Source: an uncultured Clostridia bacterium
GTDB lineage: Bacteria; Bacillota; Clostridia; TANB77; CAG-465
Length of the DNA stretch: 64,000 nt
Direction of reading: 5' to 3'
NCBI GenBank assembly: GCA_944388585.1
Contig: CALXJI010000004.1
Coordinates: 124,001-188,000 of the forward strand
Shown: piece after piece, positions 53,054-63,300 of the stretch
Layout: each line of letters begins with the position of its first letter
Numbering within the stretch: the first letter of the stretch is position 1
Notes under the pieces: generated by a model
What the model was told of the DNA's origin: nothing
Databases searched by the model: none
Seen by the model: only the letters and a program-made list of their open reading frames with translations
Translations under genes and position numbers: made by a program

Positions 53054-54472
53054 TTAATCTAAATTATTAATAATTTCAAGTAATGTTTTAAGTAATGTCT
53101 TACATGATAGAAGATATAATTTTTCATTTACTGTATGAACATCTTTAACATCTGGACCTAAAGATATCATGTCTAAATGCGGAAGTTTTTCATAGATCAT
53201 TCCACATTCAACACCTGCATGTATTGCACACACAATAGGTAATTCATTGTTATGATATTTCTTATATGCTTGAATATAAATTTTTTCAAGCTTTGAGTTT
53301 TTATTATATTTCCATCCTGGATATTCTCCCTCTTCTTTTATTTCATATTCTAAACTGCTTGCTAAATTATTATTATACTCTTTTATCTCATCACGTTTTT
53401 CATCTACACTAGATCTTAAAGACTCAACTATACTAATTTTACCGTTTTGGATATTTACAACACCTATATTTCCAGATGTTTCAACAAGCCCTTCTATATC
53501 TTTGCTATATTCAATAACATTTTGCCTTAAACCTCTTATTAAAGATAAAAATTTTAAACTTTCACCATTACTAATATAATTATATTCAGTGTCATCTAAT
53601 ATTGATACATTAATTTTTACATTTTTATCTTCATTTTTAAAAGTTACACCAGATAAATTTTTATCTATAATTGACTTAACATTAAGACTACTTAAAAATA
53701 TAATCTCACTCCTATTTGCTATAGCATTATCTTTACTTCCACCATTAAACGATACTATCTTTATATCTGATATTTTTTCAAGTAGCAATGCAACAAGTAA
53801 ATTAGAATTTGTCCTCCCTTTATCTATATCTACACCAGAATGCCCTCCATAAAGTCCACTTATCTCTAATTTATATGCTTTACCTTTACACTTTTCTTGT
53901 TTAACTACTTTAGAATAATTAACACTTACTCCACCAGCACAACCAACTATTGCAGTATTTTCTTCTTCTCCATCTAAATTTATTAAATATGAAGCGTTAA
54001 TATCTGAATAATCAAAAGCTCTAGCACCATTCATTCCAATTTCTTCTTGAGTTGTAAATAAACATTCAATAGCAGGTAATTTAATATCTTTATCATCTAA
54101 TAAAAGTAGCAAATATGCAACACCTATACCATCATCTGCGCCAAGAGTTGTATCTTTTGCTCTTAATATATCTCCCTCATCTATTATTTCAATTGGATCA
54201 GTGTCAAAGTTATGAGTACTATCCTTAGTTTTTTCACATACCATATCTGTATGAGCTTGAAACATTATTGTTTTTCTATCCTCATAGCCAATACTTGTTT
54301 TTCTTTTAATTAACACATTATTAAAATTATCTTTTCTATACCAAAGATTTCTTTCTTTTGCAAAATTACATAAAAATTCAGCTATCCTTTCTTCTTTTTT
54401 AGAATTTCTAGGTACTTTAGATAATTCTTTAAAAAAAGTAATTAGTTTTTCATATTTTTCATCTATATTCAT
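53054..54472 (-). CDS. pepD: Cytosolic beta-alanyl/aminoacyl-histidine dipeptidase (PepD, M20 family)
   Basis: A zinc dipeptidase that cleaves Xaa-His and other dipeptides. 472 residues from ATG 54472: GGTGG lies just before it, and the ATG at 54484 would be at or before the transcription start set by the promoter. Metal ligands are visible in IMFQAHTDMV (His), LGADDGIGVAYLL (Asp), TTQEEIGMNGA (Glu-Glu), LINLDGEEE (Asp) and CAIHAGVECG (His). GGHSGVDIDKGRTNSN near 210 is the lid-domain signature. Confidence 0.94.
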   Translation of the reverse strand: MNIDEKYEKLITFFKELSKVPRNSKKEERIAEFLCNFAKERNLWYRKDNFNNVLIKRKTSIGYEDRKTIMFQAHTDMVCEKTKDSTHNFDTDPIEIIDEGDILRAKDTTLGADDGIGVAYLLLLLDDKDIKLPAIECLFTTQEEIGMNGARAFDYSDINASYLINLDGEEENTAIVGCAGGVSVNYSKVVKQEKCKGKAYKLEISGLYGGHSGVDIDKGRTNSNLLVALLLEKISDIKIVSFNGGSKDNAIANRSEIIFLSSLNVKSIIDKNLSGVTFKNEDKNVKINVSILDDTEYNYISNGESLKFLSLIRGLRQNVIEYSKDIEGLVETSGNIGVVNIQNGKISIVESLRSSVDEKRDEIKEYNNNLASSLEYEIKEEGEYPGWKYNKNSKLEKIYIQAYKKYHNNELPIVCAIHAGVECGMIYEKLPHLDMISLGPDVKDVHTVNEKLYLLSCKTLLKTLLEIINNLD

Positions 54473-54488
54473 TATTACCACCATAGTT

Positions 54489-54516
54489 ATTATATCATAA
54501 AAAGTATTATTTACAA
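54489..54516 (-). promoter_or_regulatory. Promoter of pepD
   Basis: Minus strand -35 TTGTAA (54516-54511), 16-base spacer, -10 TATAAT (54494-54489) with TG extension. Confidence 0.6.
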
Positions 54517-54540
54517 TTTATATGACAATACATATACTAA

Positions 54541-54585
54541 TTTTACAAAATAAAGGACTCTAAGTTTTAAACTAGAATCCTTTAT
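54541..54585 (-). terminator. Terminator of the LPATG protein gene
   Basis: 13-bp stem (54550-54562 with 54573-54585; ATAAAGGATTCTA on the minus strand, one G-U pair), 10-base loop, tail TTTTGTAAAAT. Confidence 0.75.
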
Positions 54586-54605
54586 TATTTATTAATTTTA
54601 TTTTT

Positions 54606-56363
54606 TTATTCTTGTACTTTTTGTTTTTTATTTAAAACTACTGCACCTGCCATTACTGCTATACCTACTACTGTAAATATTGCAAGTCCTATACTACCTG
54701 TTGCTGGTAAATCAAAACCTTTACCATTTTCAATTTGTACAGCACTTTCATGAGTTGTCTTTCCTACTTGTACTTCTACAGGATCCTTTAATAAATTGTA
54801 ATATTTTGTTACTCCATCTTCTATGTAACTTGGTGCTTGTGTTTCAACTAGCCAATATGATGTATCAGCTTCATTATCTGCATATTTTAATCCTTCTATT
54901 ACTGCTTGACCCTGATCATTTGTTTCTACTTCAATATCTGCTCCTGTTTCATCTTTTACAAATATTCCATCTTTTGCATTTTGCTCTGTAGTAGCTATTT
55001 TAAATTTAGCTCCTGCAAGCTTTGTTTCAACATTTCCTTTTTCTACTTTTTCTATTGATAACGCTCCTGTATGAACTTGTGCAGTATCTGTAGTTGTTGT
55101 TTTATCTTCTTCGTCTCCATTTTCTGCAACTTTGTTTGTATATTCAAGTGTTACAGTATTTACATTACCATCTCCACCTATTACTGCTTCTTCCATATTT
55201 AGTTTTGCAGTATAAGTTATTATTATTGCTGTATAATTATTTTCTGCTAATTTTTGTGGATTAAATGTAACTTCTAATCCTGTTTGAGATAATGTATATA
55301 CATCTGTTGGTACTGTCTCACTACTGTCTGCTGTTGTTGCTTCAATTTTTATACTTTCTCTATTTAAAGTTAATCCTTGTGGAATATTATCTGTAATTTT
55401 ATATGTTTTCATATCCGCAATTTGCATTGGTATACCTGCTGTTACTTTAAATTCTACAGTATCTGTTAAAAATGCGCCAACCATATCTAAATATTCTCCA
55501 CCATTTTTAACTTTTTTCTCTACTTCTGGTTTTTCGTTTTTATATGTTACTTTTGTAACATTTGCGTCTTTTGTAACTGTAAATAAATCACTATCTAGTG
55601 ATGATTCATTTTCTATAGTTATTGTTCCGTCATTATTTACTTTCCATACTAAAGTAGCTAATTGTTTATTATTAATAATATATCCAGTATCTGGTACTGA
55701 TACCTCAACTAATCTATAAGTTGCTGTATTTGAATTATAATCATAACTTGGTAAATTATTTAATGTAATTTTACCTTCACTGTTTGTAGTAAAATTAGTT
55801 TGAGCAGTATAATCTACCCATGCTCCATTATTTTGCTTTACTTGAAGTTTAAATTCAACTCCATTCATTGGAGTACCATTTGCATCTGTTTTTGTAAACT
55901 CCAAATTACCAAAAGCTGTTTTTATTTTTGGCTCAACTGTTATATCATAATCCCAACCTGTACCTGTTGAATTAGTTCTTGGTAATTCTACTATAAAATC
56001 TTCTGTTGCTACAACACCATCTGGTACATTAGTTACTTTAACATAATATCTACCAAGAGCTATATTATCAAAAACAACTGTTCCATCTTCTCCTGTTGTT
56101 TTTGCTATTCCAGTAACTGAATTACTAGTTATATAGCTTTCAGCTTGTATTGTAGTCTCAACAGTTTCATCTACTTTATATATAGTATACTCTACTCCTT
56201 CTAAAGGATCATTATTTGTAGTATTATTTTGTTGTTCATGTACAACTATGGTAAGTGATCCTGTTGTAGGGTCAGCTGCTTTTACTTTTACTGCTAAAGT
56301 TGATACTAACACCATAACCATAACAACAAAAAATATACTATACTTTTTTGTATTATTTTTCAT
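54606..56363 (-). CDS. LPATG-anchored surface protein, pilin-like with Cna_B/SpaA domains
   Basis: 585 residues. Signal peptide about 1-29 (FFVVMVMVLVSTLAVKVKAA), then beta-sandwich domains: a Cna_B/SpaA-like module with GVEYTIYKVD near 53 and RYYVKVTNVPDGVVATEDF near 105, a second with PMNGVEFKLQVKQNNG near 163, an isopeptide-type D2 pilin domain near 275-430 (TDTVEFKVTAGIPM, TYTLSQTG), and a SpaA module with LAGAKFKIATTEQN near 450. LPATG is at 552-556, followed by a hydrophobic span and a basic tail. This layout is that of Gram-positive pilus backbone proteins. No class C pilin sortase is adjacent. AGGAGG precedes the ATG. Confidence 0.9.
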   Translation of the reverse strand: MKNNTKKYSIFFVVMVMVLVSTLAVKVKAADPTTGSLTIVVHEQQNNTTNNDPLEGVEYTIYKVDETVETTIQAESYITSNSVTGIAKTTGEDGTVVFDNIALGRYYVKVTNVPDGVVATEDFIVELPRTNSTGTGWDYDITVEPKIKTAFGNLEFTKTDANGTPMNGVEFKLQVKQNNGAWVDYTAQTNFTTNSEGKITLNNLPSYDYNSNTATYRLVEVSVPDTGYIINNKQLATLVWKVNNDGTITIENESSLDSDLFTVTKDANVTKVTYKNEKPEVEKKVKNGGEYLDMVGAFLTDTVEFKVTAGIPMQIADMKTYKITDNIPQGLTLNRESIKIEATTADSSETVPTDVYTLSQTGLEVTFNPQKLAENNYTAIIITYTAKLNMEEAVIGGDGNVNTVTLEYTNKVAENGDEEDKTTTTDTAQVHTGALSIEKVEKGNVETKLAGAKFKIATTEQNAKDGIFVKDETGADIEVETNDQGQAVIEGLKYADNEADTSYWLVETQAPSYIEDGVTKYYNLLKDPVEVQVGKTTHESAVQIENGKGFDLPATGSIGLAIFTVVGIAVMAGAVVLNKKQKVQE

Positions 56364-56395
56364 ATATTTTCCTCCTCATATTTACTTCTAAATTT

Positions 56396-56424
56396 AGAAT
56401 ACTATATTTAAAAAAAATTTTCAA
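56396..56424 (-). promoter_or_regulatory. Promoter of the LPATG protein gene
   Basis: Minus strand -35 TTGAAA (56424-56419), 17-base spacer, -10 TATTCT (56401-56396). It lies in the 70-base gap after the LPEAG gene; no strong terminator is visible there, so read-through is likely. Confidence 0.45.
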
Positions 56425-56433
56425 TATTTTATT

Positions 56434-59400
56434 TTATTTTTGTAAGCTTATTTTATTATTAAATTTTATTATAACAATAGCTATAAACATAACAATTATT
56501 CCAATTGTGCTAAAAATAATTGTATAATTTATCTCTCCAGCTTCAGGTAATTCTATCTTCATCTCATTTTCTGCTATAAGCTTTATACTTCTATTATTTC
56601 CTGTTATTTCTACTTCTATGCTAGTTTTTGATAACTGATATCCTTCTGGTGCTTTTGATTCTGTCACTCTATATTTTCCAACTTCTAAATTTTCAAATAA
56701 TACTTTTCCATCTTTTCCTGTTATTAATTCTATTGCTTCATATGTATTATCTACATTTCCGCTTTCATCTAATTTTTCTACTTTAAATGTTGCTCCTTCT
56801 ATTACTTTATTATTATCACTCTTATCTACTTTTGTTACTTCTATAGTTCCTACTATCTTTATAAGTCCAACATTTACATTTGATACTGTTAGTTCTGGAA
56901 GATATATTGAATTTAATCCTGTTATTTTATCTGTTTCTCTTTTTTCTTCATCAAACTTACTATTTATCTCACTATTAGATCCAACTTGTTTTTCTGTAAG
57001 CTCATATTTTTCATTAGGTAACACTTGAGCATAATATTCTCCCTTTGGTAAACTTCCAAATCTATAATATCCATTGCTATCAGTTTTTACACTTGTAACC
57101 ACTTGTCCATTTACATCTATTACCTGTTGTCCTAGCGCATCTGTTAATGTTATTTCAATATCACTTATTACTTTTTCATTTTCATCTTTTAGTCCATTTT
57201 TATTTTCATCTTCCCATGCTATTCCTTCAATACTTCTTTCTACGACTTGTGTAGCTACATTTCCTGTTTTTATTTCCTCTGTATCTTTATATACCTGAGC
57301 TGTCGCACTGTTTACATATTTATCTAATCCCTTATTTCCATTTGTTTTCATATATATATCTACTACTACGCTTCCTTGTGCCCCTACTTCTCCTTTTATT
57401 GCAAGTGCTACCACTTTTTGTTTTATTGTCTCACTATTAACTCTACTCCAGCCTTGTCCCAAGTCTTCATCTTTACTTGTTACCTTGTCTCTTACTGATT
57501 TATCAGTTGTATATAATATTTCTAAATTCTCATTAGATATCACTTTACTTGTTCCGTCTTTTTGAGTTACAACAATTCTATCGACTGTATATTCACCTGA
57601 ATAATTTGTTCCTCTATCATCTCCATTATATGGTAATATATCTAAAAGTTGAAAATCTGATATTACACTATCTGTATTATTTTTATATGATACCATATAA
57701 TGTATATCTTGATTTTTTTCTATTACTGCCGTATATGATCTTTTATATAATCTGTGTGATGCTAAATTTATTATTTGTATTCCTACACTATGCTGATTAT
57801 CTCCAGTTATACTAGTTGGTAATCTTCCTAATTTATATTTATCATTTCCATTACTGTCCTTATATGGTACTTCAGTAACAACAACTTTACTTTCTAAGCT
57901 TGCTCCATTTGGCAAAGATTCATCTAAATATGCTTTATATTCAATAGTTGGAATATTAGATATATCTACATCATTTATATACCAAATTAATTTAGTACCA
58001 TTAGAAGAAGTAACAATTTCTGGGTCACCATAGTTACATGAATCATAAGCATAAGACATTCCCACTGGCAAATTATCTTCTATCTTTAAAGTTATAGTAC
58101 CTAAATCTTTTACAGAAGTTTGTACTCTAGATGTTATAACAAAGTTAACCTCATATTCATTTTTTGAAAAATCATAATTTACTTTTTCACTTCTATCTTC
58201 AAGATTTATAGCCTTTTTATCTGCAAATATTTTTCCGCCTTGTACTAAAACTGAATTTCCATAATACATTCCACCATTATGTGTTCCTGTTATCTGTACG
58301 CCATTTTCATCATATTCTGTTTTTATATAATTTCTATTTGAAGAATCAAAAGCAGTTTTTGGCCACTGAACATTTTTATTAGTAGCAGTATAAATACTTC
58401 TATCCAAATTTTCTGTCCATGCCTTAGTTACTTGTGTTACAGCATATGTATTTCCAATTTTTGCAGTTTCTTTTACTCTCAAAAAAGGATGAATTATAGC
58501 ATATCCATTTGTTAGATATCCTGTTTGCGTCTCATAATACTCACCAATACATAAATGACCTTCTGGTATGTCTTCCAAGTTTTCATATAATACCAAACTA
58601 TCTACATATGTTGTATTCATTTCACTTTGTGAGCTCCAATTTGTTCCATCAGGTTTTGTTGCAAACCACATTTTATATTTATATGGAGATCCTATAAACT
58701 CAGCTATTGCAGTAACATAATAATTATTACCATATTTAACTGGTTCAAATCCTTCTCCATCAAATTTTACTAACTTATTTAAAGTATATAGTGTATTTTC
58801 TTCATCATTTTCAAAGCCAGCAATTGTGTCACTCCATGCTCTAAAAACTTCACCTATAGAAGCATATGCATTACCTGCTGAGTATGGATCAGCTATAGAG
58901 CTATTATTTATATCATAAATTCTAGTATGATTGTTATACGTACCTATAGGAATAATTACATTTTGAAATCTTAAACTATCATCACTAGTAATAGTTTGTT
59001 TATTTGTTTTAGTTCCAGATATAGATGTAGCAGAAAAATTAGTGTCTGAAATAGTATAATAATAGTTATAATTTGCATCTTTATTTACATCATTAAATGG
59101 AACAAGTACTTCAAAATATACACTACTAAAAAATCCTACATGATCTGAATAAGGCTGTTCATCATTATCTGGAATATATCCATTGTATTTAGGAAAAACA
59201 CCATTAAATTTGTAATCTTTTATTGTTACATATATTTTATTACCTTGTTGTCTCATTACTACATTTCCAGAATTATATATGGAATAAATTGGATTTGATA
59301 GTACACCTAAAGGCAAACCTCTAAAAGCATAAATATGTTCAACTTTTCCAAAGTTCATATTATTTCCTAAATTTCCTATGTTAGTATTTTTATCATTTAT

Positions 59401-60264
59401 TTTATAATCATATAATAATGGCGTACATTGAGAGGTTATATCTTGAACATTACTAGTATCAAGCATACTTATTTTCTCAATTTTTGAAGTAAGTTCAAAA
59501 GTAATATCTCCTTTAGGATACTCTATTCCTCTTAATCCCTTTGAAGCATTATCTCCATATAACATTAATCCTAATCCAAAACCATACATTCTTCCTTCAA
59601 CATTACTTCCATTTATATCTACTGTAGTTTTCTTAGATAGTTGTGAATTTTTATTAATCATTATGTTATATTTTGGTGCTGCACTAACTGTAATAGTTTC
59701 TGAAATGGCTTGTGCTTTTTCACTTTCTGAATTTCCATTTAACCAAGTTTTTACTGTTAAATTAAATTTTAAATTATTTGGAGCTCCTAAAATATTTGCT
59801 ACAAAAACTAAATTTTGTTTTCCTGGAACAGTTTCCTCTTTTTCACTCATTTGATAATATCCCGTAAGTGTTAATCCATCTGACGATACTTGTGCATTTT
59901 CAATCCAACTCATAGATTCTAGATTCCACTTAGCAGTCTCTGAATTTAAAACATTTGGTAGCTTTGCTTCAAAATATATTTTTCCTCCACTAAAACTAAC
60001 ATCGGTATTATCTTTTAAAGCCATTGTATTTTCCAAAGTCCATGTTATTTGATCAAATGAACGTATTATATTATTACTATCACTAGAATCATTACCTGGC
60101 TCATCATTACTATCAAAAGGAGCAGTTCCAGTTTTTACTTGTGTTATTGCAGATGATGATATCTTCGCTCCTCCGTCAGGCAATACTACTGCTGCTATTA
60201 TTGCTATATTAAAAATAATAGCAAGAGCTATTACGCTTATTAATATAAATTTTATTTTTTTCAT
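56434..60264 (-). CDS. Large LPEAG-anchored surface adhesin with SdrD_B and SpaA domains
   Basis: 1276 residues. Signal peptide about 1-28. The N-terminal 700 residues hold bacterial immunoglobulin-like and adhesin modules without clear family (MLYGDNASKGLRGIEYPKGD near 230). A DUF11-type repeat follows with IHYMVSYKNNTDSVISDFQLLD (in part) near 870, then an SdrD_B domain (GIAWEDENKNGLKDENEK near 1020), and a SpaA domain (VIEGATFKVEKLDESGN, YRVTESKAPEGYQL) at 1150-1230. LPEAG at 1239-1243 with a hydrophobic span and NNKISLQK tail is a variant sorting signal. Its SpaA domain is nearly a copy of the one in the next gene. Confidence 0.88.
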   Translation of the reverse strand: MKKIKFILISVIALAIIFNIAIIAAVVLPDGGAKISSSAITQVKTGTAPFDSNDEPGNDSSDSNNIIRSFDQITWTLENTMALKDNTDVSFSGGKIYFEAKLPNVLNSETAKWNLESMSWIENAQVSSDGLTLTGYYQMSEKEETVPGKQNLVFVANILGAPNNLKFNLTVKTWLNGNSESEKAQAISETITVSAAPKYNIMINKNSQLSKKTTVDINGSNVEGRMYGFGLGLMLYGDNASKGLRGIEYPKGDITFELTSKIEKISMLDTSNVQDITSQCTPLLYDYKINDKNTNIGNLGNNMNFGKVEHIYAFRGLPLGVLSNPIYSIYNSGNVVMRQQGNKIYVTIKDYKFNGVFPKYNGYIPDNDEQPYSDHVGFFSSVYFEVLVPFNDVNKDANYNYYYTISDTNFSATSISGTKTNKQTITSDDSLRFQNVIIPIGTYNNHTRIYDINNSSIADPYSAGNAYASIGEVFRAWSDTIAGFENDEENTLYTLNKLVKFDGEGFEPVKYGNNYYVTAIAEFIGSPYKYKMWFATKPDGTNWSSQSEMNTTYVDSLVLYENLEDIPEGHLCIGEYYETQTGYLTNGYAIIHPFLRVKETAKIGNTYAVTQVTKAWTENLDRSIYTATNKNVQWPKTAFDSSNRNYIKTEYDENGVQITGTHNGGMYYGNSVLVQGGKIFADKKAINLEDRSEKVNYDFSKNEYEVNFVITSRVQTSVKDLGTITLKIEDNLPVGMSYAYDSCNYGDPEIVTSSNGTKLIWYINDVDISNIPTIEYKAYLDESLPNGASLESKVVVTEVPYKDSNGNDKYKLGRLPTSITGDNQHSVGIQIINLASHRLYKRSYTAVIEKNQDIHYMVSYKNNTDSVISDFQLLDILPYNGDDRGTNYSGEYTVDRIVVTQKDGTSKVISNENLEILYTTDKSVRDKVTSKDEDLGQGWSRVNSETIKQKVVALAIKGEVGAQGSVVVDIYMKTNGNKGLDKYVNSATAQVYKDTEEIKTGNVATQVVERSIEGIAWEDENKNGLKDENEKVISDIEITLTDALGQQVIDVNGQVVTSVKTDSNGYYRFGSLPKGEYYAQVLPNEKYELTEKQVGSNSEINSKFDEEKRETDKITGLNSIYLPELTVSNVNVGLIKIVGTIEVTKVDKSDNNKVIEGATFKVEKLDESGNVDNTYEAIELITGKDGKVLFENLEVGKYRVTESKAPEGYQLSKTSIEVEITGNNRSIKLIAENEMKIELPEAGEINYTIIFSTIGIIVMFIAIVIIKFNNKISLQK

Positions 60265-60288
60265 ATAATACCTCTAACTCAATTTTAT

Positions 60289-60316
60289 TTTATAATATTT
60301 CAATAACTTTTTTCAA
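60289..60316 (-). promoter_or_regulatory. Probable promoter of the LPEAG adhesin gene
   Basis: Minus strand -35 TTGAAA (60316-60311), 16-base spacer, -10 TATAAA (60294-60289). It follows the terminator of the upstream surface-protein gene. Confidence 0.45.
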
Positions 60317-60324
60317 TACTTTTT

Positions 60325-60364
60325 ATTAAAAAAAAAGATAATAAACTTTAGTCTATTATCTTTT
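60325..60364 (-). terminator. Terminator of the LPETG surface protein gene
   Basis: 11-bp stem AAAAGATAATA / TATTATCTTTT with a 10-base loop and a T9 tail on the minus strand, 10 bases after the stop. Confidence 0.85.
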
Positions 60365-60373
60365 CTTTTATTA

Positions 60374-63300
60374 TTATTTCTTTGCTTTTATTATTTTATA
60401 TCTTCTATTTAATATTATTGCTACTGATATTATTACAAGTCCAAATATTGTAAATACTATATTATTATTTATACCACCTGTTTCTGGTAATATTAATTTT
60501 AATTCGTTTTCTGCTGTTAATGTTATATCTCTATTTTCTTTTGTTATTTCTACTTCTATTCTATCTTTTAATAATTCATATCCTTGTGGTGCTCTTGTCT
60601 CTGTTACTCTATATTTTCCTACTTCCAGTCCCTCAAATTTTACCTTTCCCTCTTTATCTGTTGTTAATTCTTGATATGAAAATGTTTCTTCTACTTCTCC
60701 ATTATTATCCAATTTCTCTATTCTAAATGTTGCCCCTTCTATTACTTTATCTACATCTTCTTTATCTATTTTTATTATCTCTATACTTCCTTCTACCTTC
60801 TTATATACATATGTTATTGTTATTTGCTCTACTGTCATTTCTCCTGTCTCATTTCCTATTACTTCTTTTACTTCATATTCTTCAAATTCTTTTGCTTTTG
60901 TTTCATACCTATCTCCTACTTTTCCTGGTATTGTTTCTGGCTCTACTAAGTCTTTTCCTTCTTCATCTACATGTTTTACTATTACACTTGTTTCTTGTCT
61001 TTCAAATTCTACTTCTATATATTTATCTTCTATTACATTTACAAACTTTTCTAATACAAATTCATTTCCACTTACTATAAATTCTATCTCTTCTCCGTTT
61101 ATTCTTATCTTTGATATTTTATAACCTTCTTCTGGTGTTATTACTATTTCTTTTTTACTTTCTCCTCCATATGTTACTTCTTCGTATGGTGAATCGTTTT
61201 GACCACTAATTGTTCCTCCTGTGCCAATTACCTCTGTTGTTATTTTGTATTTTTTTATACTGTTTGTTATTATATTTCCTTCTACTTTTTTATCATATCC
61301 TTCTACTACTTCTTCATCTACTGTATATTCTTTTTCATTTCCATATTCATCATATTTATCTAGTCCTTCTACTAAATATACTTGTTCATCTTGTGTTACT
61401 TCTACTTCTTCCCTTTTTATTTCATTTACTCCTTCTTTTATTATTAGTGTTATACTTTCTGGTCTCACTCCATTTTCATTACTATTATCTTCCCATATTT
61501 TTGTTATCTGCATATTTATTTTGTCTTCTGGTACATTAAATGTATTTGTTATTGTATACCCATTTACTTGTTTTTCATAAAAATCTATATTAGTTTCGTC
61601 TATTGTATATCTTATTGTATCTCCTTTTTCATCATACATTGGAAGTCCATCTATTTGTGTAGTCCATACATTTGTATCTCCTGTTATATTTTGCCTCTTT
61701 ACAATAGTACTTCCATTTTTAACAAGTATCTCTATAATATCTGGCCTTTTTTGTGCTACATTATTATTATCTTCCCATACCTTTGTAACTTGAATACTTG
61801 TTGTTTCATCTGGTACTCTAAATGTATTTGTTATTGTATATCCATTTACTTGCTTTTCATAAAATTTTAAATCATCTGTGTTTACTTCTCTTTCGTCTAT
61901 TGCATATACAATTTCATTTCCAAGCTCATCATATTTTGCTAAATCTGTAAACTCACAACTCCAATTAGTTGCACTAGTTACCTGTTTACTTTGTATAACT
62001 TCATCTTTATTTTTTATATCTATTATTACACTTTGAGGTCTTTTTCTTGCAGAGTTGTCATTGTCATTCCATACTTTATTTGCTGTTATGCTTATTTTTT
62101 CTTCTGGTACTGTAAATGTATTTGTTATTGTATATATATCGTTATCTATACTTTTTGAATAGAAATATAGATCCCCTTCATTTACTTCTTTCTCATCTAT
62201 TGTATATTTTATTTCTTCTCCTCTATCATTATATTTTCTTAAATTTTCAAAAGTATAAGTCCAGTTATTTGTACTACTTAATGTTTGAGTTCCTACATTT
62301 GCTCCTGTTTCATCTTTTAGCTCTACAAGTATAGACTGTGGTCTTTTCTGAGCTATATCATTATTGTCATCCCAAATTTTAGTTACAGTTACACTTGTTC
62401 TATCTTCTGGCACTGTAAAAGTATTTGTTATTGTATATGTATCATTATTTATGCTTTTTGTATAAAAATATAAATCTCCTGTATTTATCTCTTCTTCATC
62501 CACTATATATACTATTGGATTTCCATTATCATCATACTTTCTAACATTTTCAAATAATATAGTTTGACTATTTCCTTGAGTTACCACTAATTCTTTGCTA
62601 TATGCAATCTCATCTGCGCTTTTAAGTACTATTTTTATTTTTTCAGGTCTTGTTTCTTGTTGATTACTACCACTATCTTCCCATACTTTTGTAACATTAA
62701 TATTCATTGTATTTTCCCTAAATGTCACAACTATATTTTTATCTTCTGCTATATTAGTAATATTTTCTAATACATATGGATCGTCTCTTAGTGAATATTC
62801 TGGTAATTGTTGTTCTACCCCATTTATCTTTATACTTGATATCTCATATCCCTGTTGCGGTGTTATTACTATATCTTTTTGACTTGTTCCACCTATTACT
62901 ACTTCCTCATATATTTGTTCATCTTGACCACTTATTGTACCACCTACACCTTCTACTCGTGTTGTTATATTATATTTTATTAATTCATTAATCACTTTTT
63001 TATTCTCATTGTCTATTTTCTTCTCATATTTTTCTGGTACATTTTCTTCATCTATTGTATATGTAATTTCATCTCCATTTAAATCGTATGTTGGTATTTT
63101 TATATTTGTTTTCCACTCACTATCACTATCTACTCCCCCTGTATATTCGCTACCATCACTACCCATAAGTTTTAATGTAATATTTTGTGGTCTTAATCCT
63201 AATATATTATTATTATCTAACCATTCTTTTGTAACAGTAACTTCTTCTACAGGTACAAAAGTTGCTGTTACTCTTATATTACTATTTGTTACTATATCTG

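Noticed and set aside
54680-54991. Plus-strand ORF opposite the LPATG pilin gene
   Set aside because: Leu/Val/Tyr-only product antisense to a clear coding gene; no start signals.
60520-61580. Several overlapping plus-strand Leu/Tyr-rich ORFs opposite the LPETG gene
   Set aside because: Shadows of the repetitive Cna_B coding sequence with no ribosome sites and low-complexity products.
61259-62710. CRISPR-like spaced repeats
   Set aside because: The periodicity is about 290 bases and coding; it is a protein-domain repeat array.
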